From Limnoperna fortunei (taxonomy: Eukaryota > Mollusca > Bivalvia > Mytilida > Modiolidae), in NCBI GenBank assembly GCA_944474755.1, contig OX104120.1, forward strand, positions 37,056,067 through 37,120,066: DNA of 64,000 nucleotides, given 5' to 3'. Both the position numbers and the translations under genes were made by a program. Shown in pieces: positions 48,901 through 57,798 of this stretch. The notes under the pieces were generated by a model. It made no database searches. It was not told where the DNA came from and saw only the letters and a list, made by a program, of their open reading frames with translations. Within the stretch, counting starts at the first letter, position 1, and each line of letters opens with the position of its first letter.

Positions 48901-51900
48901 TTTATTGGGGGAGGAAGCCGGAATACCCGGAGAGAACCCCGACCTGCGGTAGGAAACCCCTGTCAATTAAGATTGGAGTCGAGTACACCCTGTCTGCAGT
49001 GAGAATCGAACCCGCAATCTCAGTGTTGACAGACCACGTGATCAATAGCAGACGAACTACCTTAACCACTCGGCCACCGAGGCCCCTTAAGAAATTATAA
49101 TAAAACAGTCTATTTTCTAACATTTTCACAACAGTGTTAGCTGGTGCCCCTGCAAACAAGTACAAAAGGATGGTTTTAACGTCAAAAACTTGATAACTCG
49201 GGCTGGATTTTTTGTTTCTTTGAGAGGAAAACAACATCAAATTGTAAACCTGATGGTCGATAAAACTCCAACATTGCGGATAACAGTTTAAAATCTAAAA
49301 TTACATGAAACTTTTCTTAACAATTTTAAAATTCTATATAAAAAACACCATTTCTGTGAAATCGACAAAACTTTTAGAAGATACGGGGCTTTAAACGTAA
49401 AGAAATCTGTTTTTATGCCCTGTTTACGAAAGTAGAGGGTGCATAGGGTTTGGGGCTGTTTGCTCGCCCGTCCGTTCGTCCCAAGTCGGGTTTACCTTAC
49501 AGTTTGAAATTATTTTTCCATGGAGGAGTATGCTATCATTATGAAACTTCAAACACATATGATTGATTGATTAATGGTGTTTAACGCCCGAGCATCAATA
49601 TTTCAGCTCTATTCAGGCGATGAACATGAAATGGATGATAAAATGAACATGAAATGATGATGAATGAAAATGGGATGGGACACAAGGAAAAATAGGGGTA
49701 ACGGATTTTAGATTGCCACTCGCAAATGGGAGGATGGATAGGGTCGGGCAATTTAGCCTCCTGTAGCGGGATCGAAATCCCTACTCATAGCGAATACTAC
49801 AGCAGCGTTCTTTAACGTGCGAGGAACGTGGCATTTTTCCCAACACGGTGCACTAATATGGTTTGCGGTCAGGTTTTCCGTATTATGGCCTGACAACCCC
49901 AGCTTGCCAGGGGTACCCCATTCAACCACCTGGGGCACACATCCCAGTCGGTCTTTAGGCAAACCGACCTGACACGCCGGTCAGGGTACTGGGCGCTATT
50001 TAGTCGCCCTTTACTAGCGCTAGCGCGACTGCGGTCTATTCTTTTAGCCACCCGGATCCCGCACGGGGCTCAAACACATATGCATCAGGATATAAACAAG
50101 CTAAAATCACCATATGTCCCATTAACTTCTTAGTTGAATGATTTTAGACAAAAAGGGGTGTTTACCTACAGGTTTAGGTGACTTTTCCATGTCATTATAG
50201 CCCCGCATCGAAGAAGAGGGGTTATACTGGTTTACCCCTGTCCGTTCTTCCGTCCGTCCTTCCGTCCGCAACATAACTTTCGTAACAGTTTTCTCGGCAA
50301 CTACTTTATTACAGTAACTTTCAATTTTGTAAATGACTTCAGTATGGGGTCCTATATTGTGAGTACCAATTTTCCAATTTTCGTAACAGTTTTCTCAGAC
50401 TTGATATTTGGTATGCAACTTAAGTGTATTGAGCATTTAGAATTAAAGGCTTGTAAACATCTATTTGGGGGGGGGGGGGGGGGTAGCGGGGGTATAATGA
50501 GTGAGCAGATTTCTTATGAAACTTTATACGCATATGCATTAGGATTGTCATATGAGCATACAAATATCATCATAAAATATACATGTACCCATGACATCAA
50601 TTTCCTTTTTTGTTCTGTAACATATATTATCATTTAAAAATTGGAAACTTATCAATTGCTTTATTTTATTTTTTTTAGATTGATGTGAAAGTCATCCAAG
50701 AGATGGATGATCATGAGCTTTCAAAGTTTATACCAATGTATGGAGACAGGGTAATAGTACGAAGTTTTGTGAGAAATGCTATTAAAGGGAACACTAATCA
50801 ACCAAAAAATAGACCAAAAAGCAGCATGTTGTCCTCTTTGAGAAAAACAATTAAATCTATGAGGGGTAAAAAGAAAGACAGTACTAGAAGTTCAGACTCG
50901 GAATCTGAAGGAACAAATAAGTACATTGGAAACAAAAATGCAGCAAAAGATACAAGGCAAGTAAAGCTTGTCCCCATGAAACTGGATATGGGACAGTTCG
51001 TTAAAATAAGAACACAGAAAGGTGGGGGACCACGAAAACTAACAACAAAAAAATCTGCTAAAAAAGATGAACTTATAAAACTCGGTAAACAGATTTTCTT
51101 CGGAAAAACTGAAGAGACTTGTAAACTAGGATTAGTGACAGATTTCACGTTCGAGTTGCAAAATTATGAGGGTGAAATAATGAATGATCATGTAAGTGTT
51201 GGAGAACTGTATGACTCAACTGGTTTAACATTGTTAACTTTCTACTCTTTGATGACTCCCGTCGACGAAGAACTTCCAAAACTTGTTACACCAAAGAAGA
51301 ATAAGAAGAATAAAAAGGATGCAACACCAAAAGACAAAGAAGACGGAGAATCACAGAATGAAGCAATACAAGAAAAGGAAGGAGAATCTACTATATATAC
51401 ACAGTCAGGTACAGACCTTCTAGGCCAGGCAATGTTTGCATCAGGTATTGATGGGTCTCTTGATAACATTCCTGACTTTTTGGAAATAGAAACAGATGTC
51501 ATTGTACATGCAAGTAATTTTTCATTGCAAGATCTAAATCAAAATGCGTCTCCAGGCATGTTGCCAGGTATAGATGTGGATATTATCCCACTTGAGAGGA
51601 AGATCAGAGTTCACAGAACGAACTTGTTATATGATATGATAGAAGTATTCAAACAATATGACATTATTAATACAAAATTATCTTTTGAGTATATCAATGA
51701 AGTCGGTGCAGACCTGGATGGCGTCTCTAGAGATGTATACTCTGTCTTTTGGATCGAATTTTTTAGGTGTTCTTCTGAAGGTGAAGAGTGTAAAGTTCCA
51801 GCTTTAAACACTAGATGGCAAGCAGAAGAATGGATGTCAATTGGACGAATTTTGGCTAAAGGTTACCAGGATTATAAAATATTTCCTTTACAGTTGTCAA

Positions 51901-52586
51901 AGGTATCAGCCATTGTTATAGCATTTGGAGAGGATGCATTGACTACGAATGCTATATTTGACACCTTCCTTAACTTTGGTAGTAGATCTGACCGTGAGCT
52001 AATACAGTCTGCTCTTCAAGAAGATCTTTTTGGTGATGATAAAGAAGACCTGTTGGACCTCTTGGACAGATTTGGTTGTGGTACCATTCCAACCAAAAAC
52101 AACATGAGAAGTATTGTTGATCAAATCGCCCACAAGGAGCTTATCCAAAAACCCAAATACGCCATGGATAACATGGCAACTACCAGTAGAGAAACTCTCA
52201 TGGGAACATTTTTATCAGTAGACAATCTCTTGAAATTGTATGAAGATCTCGAACCAACTCCTAAAAAGGTTTTAAAAATTCTGAAGGCAGACCCTTCAAA
52301 CAATGCTGAAAATGCCTCCTTGCGTTTTCTGCAGCAATATATTAAAGGCCAAAACTCATTTTCACTAAAAAAATTGTTAAGATTTTTGACCGGATCTGAA
52401 ACAATTTCAGTTTCTAAAATAGATGTTAATTACACTCAGTTAGAGGGTTTGAATAGACGACCAATTGCACATACTTGTGGGCCAAAATTGGAACTTCCTT
52501 CAACATATACCAGTTATCCAGAACTGAGAATGGAATTCGATTCTATTTTGTCAAATGACATGTGCTTTATAATGAACATTGTCTAA
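45882..52586 (+). CDS. SAM-like/HECT-domain protein (G2E3-like E3 ubiquitin ligase), 3 exons
   Basis: Exons 45882-45904, 46715-46799 and 50679-52586 join in phase through GT/AG introns to give 671 residues; the ATG context AAAATGG is favourable. Residues about 16-66 look like a SAM-type helical domain (LVARGVDVQPLKEQ, MDDHELSKFIPMYGDR). A Lys/Ser-rich linker follows, then a region around 130-220 with VKIRTQKGGGPRKLT and DFTFELQNYEGEI that may be a beta-grasp fold. An acidic/Lys-rich linker leads to a HECT domain from about residue 346 (IRVHRTNLLYDMIEVF, GADLDGVSRDVYSVFW) to the C-terminus. The C-lobe has AHTCGPKLELPSTYTSY, with the expected catalytic Cys636 (codon 52476-52478). HECT ligases take ubiquitin on this Cys and pass it to substrates; the substrate here is unknown. 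The large last exon is uninterrupted. It lies inside the giant transposon, divergent from troponin T and convergent with the transposase. Confidence 0.88.
46715..46799 (+). CDS. SAM-HECT gene, exon 2
   Basis: After a pyrimidine-rich acceptor (TTTTTGTTTAG) the exon encodes S, MDSDHEENSLYCFLVARGVD and VQPLKEQK, ending at AAAAG|GTATCA in phase 0. It supplies the first part of the SAM-like domain. Translation could alternatively begin at its internal ATG (46716). Confidence 0.82.
47420..48236 (+). repeat. GTCC microsatellite and flanking dispersed repeat in a SAM-HECT intron
   Basis: GTCCGTCC repeats near 47480-47503 follow a GGGAGGGAGCTATATAGAAT block; similar GTCCGTCC-rich blocks occur at 49420-49500 and 50206-50275. 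No coding signal; the rest is unrecognised AT-rich intron. Confidence 0.5.
48237..48640 (-). mobile_element. GCTCACCTG-family element, minus orientation, partial
   Basis: Starts with the family's end hairpin in reverse (TTAGCTCAGACC...GGTCATGTGAGCTA), followed by GTCCGTCGTCCG. The distal end is not clear. Confidence 0.65.
48833..49087 (-). mobile_element. Full-length tRNA-derived SINE with 12-bp target duplication
   Basis: On the minus strand it begins GGGGCCTCGGTGGCCGAGTG (tRNA-like A box) and has a B box in GCGGGTTCGATTCTC, then a conserved central part including GGGGTTCTCTCCGGGTATTC and a TTTAACATCAAACAAACAAA-type tail. It is flanked by TAAGAAATTATA at 48821-48832 and 49088-49099. It inserted into an intron of the SAM-HECT gene after the giant transposon was formed. 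Confidence 0.88.
49562..50069 (-). mobile_element. 508-bp retroposon with 13-bp target duplication
   Basis: Flanked by TCAAACACATATG at 49549-49561 and 50070-50082. On the minus strand it starts GCCCCGTGCGGGATCCGGGT and ends GGGCGTTAAACACCATTAATCAATCAAT, a simple-repeat tail like that of a SINE. It is GC-richer than its surroundings. A GATTTCGATCCC B-box-like motif lies far from the start, so the promoter type is unclear. It lies in the large SAM-HECT intron. Confidence 0.8.
50679..52586 (+). CDS. SAM-HECT gene, exon 3 (rest of SAM, linkers, HECT)
   Basis: The acceptor TTTTTTTTAG precedes IDVKVIQEMDDHELSK. One open frame of 1,908 nt runs to TAA, with no disruption. A large single terminal exon is common in this HECT family. 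Confidence 0.93.
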   Translation: MDVKVIQEMDDHELSKFIPMYGDRVIVRSFVRNAIKGNTNQPKNRPKSSMLSSLRKTIKSMRGKKKDSTRSSDSESEGTNKYIGNKNAAKDTRQVKLVPMKLDMGQFVKIRTQKGGGPRKLTTKKSAKKDELIKLGKQIFFGKTEETCKLGLVTDFTFELQNYEGEIMNDHVSVGELYDSTGLTLLTFYSLMTPVDEELPKLVTPKKNKKNKKDATPKDKEDGESQNEAIQEKEGESTIYTQSGTDLLGQAMFASGIDGSLDNIPDFLEIETDVIVHASNFSLQDLNQNASPGMLPGIDVDIIPLERKIRVHRTNLLYDMIEVFKQYDIINTKLSFEYINEVGADLDGVSRDVYSVFWIEFFRCSSEGEECKVPALNTRWQAEEWMSIGRILAKGYQDYKIFPLQLSKVSAIVIAFGEDALTTNAIFDTFLNFGSRSDRELIQSALQEDLFGDDKEDLLDLLDRFGCGTIPTKNNMRSIVDQIAHKELIQKPKYAMDNMATTSRETLMGTFLSVDNLLKLYEDLEPTPKKVLKILKADPSNNAENASLRFLQQYIKGQNSFSLKKLLRFLTGSETISVSKIDVNYTQLEGLNRRPIAHTCGPKLELPSTYTSYPELRMEFDSILSNDMCFIMNIV

Positions 52587-53223
52587 AAAGGGACGTTAAT
52601 GGAAGAAAACAGTGTATAAAAAGAATGATTTATATGCATGAACAAAAACTTTGATTTTTTTCTTTGAATTCGTTATATTGTATTTCTATTATACTTTTTT
52701 ATGTTTTGTTATTGTTTGATTACAAGAAGTAAATCAGAGATGTTTACATTGTAGTTTTGATATTTTAAAGTAAGACCATGTTTAAAACCATAAAAACATA
52801 CCTTCCCTATTTTTGTGCTAACTCAGGAAAACTCTGATATATTCAATATGTTTAGAAATTTCCTATATTTATATGGTCTATATTAAATGAACTAAAATAG
52901 TTTAACAATTACTTAAGTCAAACTGTTGTAATTATCAATCAAATTAACAAATATTTCGCTGGAACAACCAGCTTCATCACCTGCTGCATGGTCTGCTTGA
53001 TAAATTTTGTATATAATCATGTATATATAAAGGTAATAACAATATTACCGAACTAGGATGATCAATCTCAATGTCCAAGAAAAAAAGACAAGTCACAGAG
53101 AAGACATACCGGAGAAATTAAAGTTCACAATGGTCCTGACTTGGTACAGGCATTTAAATGAAATGGTGGGTTAAACCAGGTTTTATTGCGCCAAACCTCT
53201 CTCTTAGAGACTCAATTCAGTTC
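52587..53223. other. 3' flank of the SAM-HECT gene
   Basis: AT-rich DNA immediately after the stop codon, probably 3' UTR at its start. No canonical AATAAA was seen in the first few hundred bases, so the transcript end is not placed. Confidence 0.4.
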
Positions 53224-54430
53224 TTTAGCCCACCTGGCAGAAGGCCATGTGAGCTATTGCCATCACTTGGCGTCCGTCGTTCGTCAGTTCATCTTTTCAA
53301 AAATCTTCTTATCTGCAAACGGCGTGACCAAATGCAACCAAACTTGGTATGATTGTTATTTAGGGTGTCCTTTCCAAAAATTTTGTTTGGATTTTTGAAT
53401 CGACAAAAATAATGGCCGCCGTTGCTAAAAACAGAACATAGGGGTAAAATCACCTTTAACCCCTTATAACTTAAAAAAACCAGATAGAACTTATATGATG
53501 GATCTTGGGCTCTTTAAAATCAAAAATTCTACAAACGTTTCCATAGAGTCGAAGTTGTCAGATGACCCCTTTAAGGTGTAACGGCCCGTTGTAGGTCAAC
53601 AATAACATTTTTCATGTTTTTGCCTTATATAATGAAAACTAATTCAGACAGAGAAAAGCTGTTGCTTGATTAAATGTTCAGCTCAATAAACTCTACAAAA
53701 ATGTCCATTGGGTCGAAGTTGTCAGATGACCCCTTTTAGGGGTTATGGCCCTTAAAAGTTCAAAATTTGTGTTCTGGCTTATAGAATGAAAACTATTGCA
53801 GGTGGAGAAAAGCTGTTTTTTACTTAAATGTTCAGCTTGAGGAGCTCTACAAAGTGTTTATTGGTTCAAGGTTGTCAGATGATCCCTTTTAGGGGTTATG
53901 GCCCTTAAAAGGTGAAAAATCGTGTTTTTGGCTTATTGAATGAAAACTATTGGAGATAAAGAAAAGCCCTATAGTGATCAGTCTGTCCGTGCGTACGTCC
54001 GAAACTAATCGTATCCGGGCTATAACTTTTTAATCTTTTGAGATAGGCTTTTAATTTGGAATGTGGGTAGATAATATCAAGGCGATGTGTCGCATACCAT
54101 GGTTGATAACATTTCACCTTGACCTCAAGGTCGGCGGGGCCCACAGAAATGGGTACCATCTCTCTGATATCTAGTTTGCTTAAATGTTCAGCTCAAGAAG
54201 CTCTGCAAAAGTCTTTATTGGGTTCGAATTTGTTAGATGACTCTTTAGGGGTTATGCGCCTTGAAAGGTAAAAAATCGTGTTTTTCTTTTTTTTGCACTA
54301 TAGAATAAAAACTTACAATAGTGTTGCTTCAAAGCTCTACCATAGTGTTGTAATAGACCTTTACATTTAAAGTTTTTAAGTATCATTAAGAACCAGGTGA
54401 GCGATTAAGGCTCCTGGAAGCCTCTAGTTT
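53224..54430 (-). mobile_element. Complete GCTCACCTG-family element, minus orientation
   Basis: The left edge has the hairpin end (TAGCCCACCTGG...CCATGTGAGCTA); the right edge has AGGTGAGCGATTAAGG...GGAAGCCTCTAG, the reverse of the start of the 16633 element. The interior repeats about every 165 bp (GGTCGAAGTTGTCAGATGAC, GGGGTTATGGCCCTTAAAAG). A different repeat has inserted at 53965-54173. Confidence 0.78.
53965..54173 (+). mobile_element. Dispersed repeat inserted in the preceding element
   Basis: Matches 14450-14672 over most of its length: CCTATAGTGATCAGTCTGTC, TGGGTAGATAATATCAAG, TTGACCTCAAGGTCGGCGGG and ATCTCTCTGATATCTAGTT are shared. Confidence 0.75.
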
Positions 54431-54911
54431 ATCATTATCAGAACAACACGATTGAAACTTTTCCGAGTTATTATTTTTCGAGGCTTATTTCTATGCAGGG
54501 TAGTGTGTAATAAAACCGATACATGTGTTTCTTTTACTCTATCAAGTTTCATTTGAATCCTTTAAAAAAGACTGAGAAAATCAGGCTACGTCAAACTGAT
54601 AAATGAAAAAAAAATAATAATGACCTCTCTTAAAAACAGTTAATTTTCAAGGCCAGAGGTCAAGGTCACTATGGATTTGTGTGCGTATAATATAAACCTG
54701 TGTTAAAATTAGAGTAAATGTCTTGGTCTATGAATCTCTAGAAACTTATAGTATTGTAAGATAAAACTCAAGGTCCCATTTAGTCATAGATATTTGTATG
54801 GTGTACAAATCGAGGGAAGCGAAGTCAAAACTGTTTAAACAAGCTTGTAAATAAGCAGTTCTTGTTACGCTCTCTATTGCAAATATCAAGGTGACTGTTC
54901 AACTTGGTTGT

Positions 54912-55040
54912 TTAGCTCACCTGTCTAAAATGCCATGTGAGCTTATGCTATCACTTTGCATCCGTCATTGTCTGTAAACAATTTCAAAAATCTTCTCCTC
55001 TGAAACCTCCCAACAAATTTGATTGAAACTTTGCAGTATT
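54912..55040 (-). mobile_element. GCTCACCTG-family fragment, minus orientation
   Basis: Begins TTTAGCTCACCTGTC...GCCATGTGAGC and continues with the CATCACTTTGCATCCGTC block, then fades. Lies downstream of the SAM-HECT gene. Confidence 0.6.
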
Positions 55041-55497
55041 AATATATGGTATGTTGGAAATAAACGATCCTCATTTTGAATTTGAAAGCTAGTCTGGAGT
55101 CTAGAAACAACATTGACTGGCCAACATACTTGTTAGTAGAATACTGAAATTGAAAGTCAATAGTGCACCTATCGACAAAAAAAGCTTTGCCACATATATT
55201 GACATAACTTTTAATTTGCGCATCTGGTACTAGTGCTAAGGAAGCAGAATTATTAGAAAGAAATAAAAGAAAAGCTGTAAATGTGACTACCAACAACAAA
55301 TCACAATTATATGCTTTTGGAAGCACAAAATGTCAGTTATATTAAATTTAAAAACAGAAATATTATTTATAAACCTCTTTTTTAATTTCACTCATCTTCC
55401 ATTCAGTAGGAAAGGCCATAAACTGATTGGATATTGTCACTTTAAACATCATTATTTTATTAAATTTTTATTTCATAATCAAACAACATATTTCATT

Positions 55498-57106
55498 CTA
55501 TAAAATCATATTTCGAATGATGGGTCTAAGTGATAAATACAGGTTAATGCCATCAGTGGCACATGCAGGTTCAGTCCAATTGTTTGCTTCCATTTCACCC
55601 ATGCATTGCTCAAGAAAGTCCTGGTCACAATGGTGGATTTGTGCTTACATACAATTTCACATGCCTCAATCTCGTCTTCTTCAATAACACACAAGTAATT
55701 ATCTGATCCACATAGCTCGGGAAGATTATACAACACCTCTGGTCTACCGCAAGGGATCATTGCATTTTTCGTAGTTCTTAATCTGTGACAATTCCATGTT
55801 GTAGCAACCATATTAAGCTCATCCTGTAAAAAAAAGTACATTAATTAAATTTAAATGTTTTAAATATGCTACGGTGTATTGTAAATAGATGTATACGATA
55901 CTTCATGTATTTGTTCTAGATGCACATTTATGAATGATGAGCGTTGTAGTGATTACATTAGTTCATACTACAGTCAGATTCGTGTTTCATTCAATTTATA
56001 TTATGGGGTCGATTCTATTGCCTACATGTTTTTATTCTGATTTGTTTTTGTGGGTTCCGTTTTGGATCTTTAGTACTTTTTTGCCTCTGTAGTACATGTA
56101 ATCTGAAATACACGCTTGATTCCAGGGGTTCTTATTATCCTTTTCAAATGCGTGACAATAAATTACCAGTATTATGATTAGACTGAAAACAAAACTGCAA
56201 GACAAATTAACATATACTAACATATATTAACAGAATATATACTGGCAATGCTATGTCAAAAATTAAAATATATAATAATAAAAACTGACTAATTACCTGA
56301 ATTAAATTCATGAAGCAAAACCTTATAAGATTTACATCAAGGAAGTCTCCGATAAAATTACCATCATCTTTCGAAGTCTTAAAAACGTCCATCCAAAATT
56401 GAGCACTTTCTTTGCGTAAAATACCCCACCAACTTTCTATGCGTTGATTACATTTACTTGTTCCGTAAAGAAATGCGTCATTGGTGTTGTCTTCAGTCTC
56501 TTAGGATAATCTGTAGCTCTCGTACTGTTCTATTTTCAGTTCCAAGATCTGCTCTGATGCGTCGAGGGCAACCACCTTGTTCACGAACAGTTTTGATAAA
56601 GTATGCCGCTATCACACTAGGGTCGTTTGTTGTGTACGCTTCTAGCCACATTATATTACGTGAAAATCCATCTATGCATTCATGAATACATATTCCGTAT
56701 GGTTTAAGCTTGTCGTACCCATCCATGTGCCATATATAGTTAGGACCATTATTCATGTAAGTTCTTCTTTTAAGTTTCCTTCGATTTCGACATTTCACAC
56801 CATTTGGATCGAGACACTTGATTATAAGTCGAACAGACTCTTTATCTATATCTAAACCTTTTTCTATGCATTTAGCATGCACCCATGCAACTGTCCTGAT
56901 TGTTTCAACTCTTCTGATATAAAACTAGCAACATCCAACAAGCTATTGGAAGATTTGCGTCTGTATAATCCAAGTGAAGCAGTTATCCGTTTGAGGTGTC
57001 TTGTTGAAATAATAACTTTGTGCTTAGTTGCCAAAATAAACTTTATTTCATCGAACGTGAGACGTAATGCGTAATACATTTCAATCAAATTACTTCTATA
57101 TTCCAT
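55498..57106 (-). pseudogene. DDE/integrase-core transposase of the giant transposon, frameshifted
   Basis: Starts with ATG at 57106 (MEYRSNLIEMYYALRL), with an N-terminal helix-turn-helix-like part. The catalytic core is visible as WHMDGYDKLKPYG (first Asp), RADLGTEN (second Asp) and NQRIESWW (Glu). A first exon ends at 56297 (LIQ|GTAATT) and a second runs from 55823 (DELNMVATTWNCHR) to 55498. The frame is broken near 56875, just after SGQLHG, where several bases seem lost between short ATGG repeats; near 56495, where one extra base follows ILRD; and probably near 55645, after EIVCK, with a better coding-like frame resuming at EANNWTEPACATD. It should not make an active enzyme. The family has DDE integrase-like cut-and-paste chemistry on the element's ends. 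Assigned from remembered family motifs; exact family name unverified. Confidence 0.85.
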
Positions 57107-57201
57107 CTTAGAGGGTTTAACTTAACTATGGTACCCTACTACTACGAAATGCAAACCAGTATATGTCTTATTTCATTTAAATAGTAAAATAATTTATTAA
57201 A

Positions 57202-57756
57202 ACAAATTATTAATCTGTTATATCAAATTAGTAATCTGTCATAACAAATTAATAATCTGTTATAACAAATTAATAATCTGTTATATCAAATTAATAATCT
57301 GTTATAACAAAATAATAATCTGTTATATCAAATTAATAATCTGTTATAACAAATTAATAATCTGTTATAACAAATTAATAATCTGTTATATCAAATTAAT
57401 AATCTGTTATAACAAATTAATAATCTGTTATATCAAATTAATAATCTGTTATAACAAATTAATAATCTGTTATATCAAATTAATAATCTGTTATATCAAA
57501 TTAATAATCTGTTATATCAAATTAATAATCTGTTATAACAAATTAATAATCTGTTATATCAAATTAATAATCTGTTATATCAAATTAATAATCTGTTATA
57601 AGATAATTAATAATCTGTTATATCAAATTAATAATCTGTTATAACAAATTAATAATCTGTTATATCAAATTAATAATCTGTTATAACAAATTAATAATCT
57701 GTTATAACAAATTAATAATCTGTTATATCAAATTAATAATCTGTTATAACAAATTA
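57202..57756 (-). repeat. Right subterminal array, about 26 units of 21 bp
   Basis: The reverse complement of the left unit (AATAATCTGTTATAACAAATT / ...TTATATCAAATT). The inner edge is about 95 bp upstream of the transposase start codon, so the array may overlap its promoter. Confidence 0.9.
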
Positions 57757-57792
57757 TAAAAGTAAATTGCATGGCCCTAAAAGGCTTCCGTA
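57757..57792 (-). repeat. Right terminal inverted repeat of the giant transposon
   Basis: It ends GGCCCTAAAAGGCTTCCGTA, the reverse complement of the left end. Confidence 0.9.
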
Positions 57793-57798
57793 ATTTAC
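57793..57798. repeat. Target-site duplication, right copy (ATTTAC)
   Basis: It directly abuts the right terminal inverted repeat and is identical to 43836-43841. Confidence 0.88.

Larger units (their letters stand above)
43842..57792. mobile_element. Giant DNA transposon (13,951 bp) carrying a SAM-HECT gene and a DDE transposase
   Basis: The left end reads TACGGAAGCCTTTTAGGGCC and continues CATGAAATTTAC; the right end, reverse-complemented, reads the same 20 bases and continues CATGCAATTTAC. Outside both ends is ATTTAC (43836-43841 and 57793-57798), a perfect 6-bp target-site duplication. The inverted ends run straight into 21-bp tandem arrays in mirror orientation. The interior holds an intact plus-strand gene (45882-52586) and a broken minus-strand integrase-like transposase (55498-57106). 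The transposase sequence type and a 6-bp duplication fit the eukaryotic IS3EU group of cut-and-paste transposons as I remember it; that name needs a database check. Several SINEs and other repeats have inserted into it, so the original element was shorter. Confidence 0.9.

Noticed and set aside
49020..49086. Candidate tRNA gene from the GGCCGAGTGG and GGGTTCGATT boxes
   Set aside because: The sequence continues into a SINE body with tail and target duplication; no proper acceptor stem. The same holds for the other SINE heads.
48902..49240. 112-residue minus-strand open frame
   Set aside because: Most of it is the SINE at 48833-49087 read through in one frame.
50344..50637. 97-residue open frame with a Gly-run before the HECT exon
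   Set aside because: Spans a poly-G tract and ends before the exon 3 acceptor; intronic and without family resemblance.
50798..51148. 116-residue open frame antisense to the SAM-HECT gene
   Set aside because: Shadow of the real coding frame; no independent evidence.
55039..55326. 95-residue minus-strand open frame just downstream of the transposase
   Set aside because: It has a hydrophobic start that resembles a signal peptide, but no known motif, no splice link to the transposase and AT-rich composition; not enough to call a gene.
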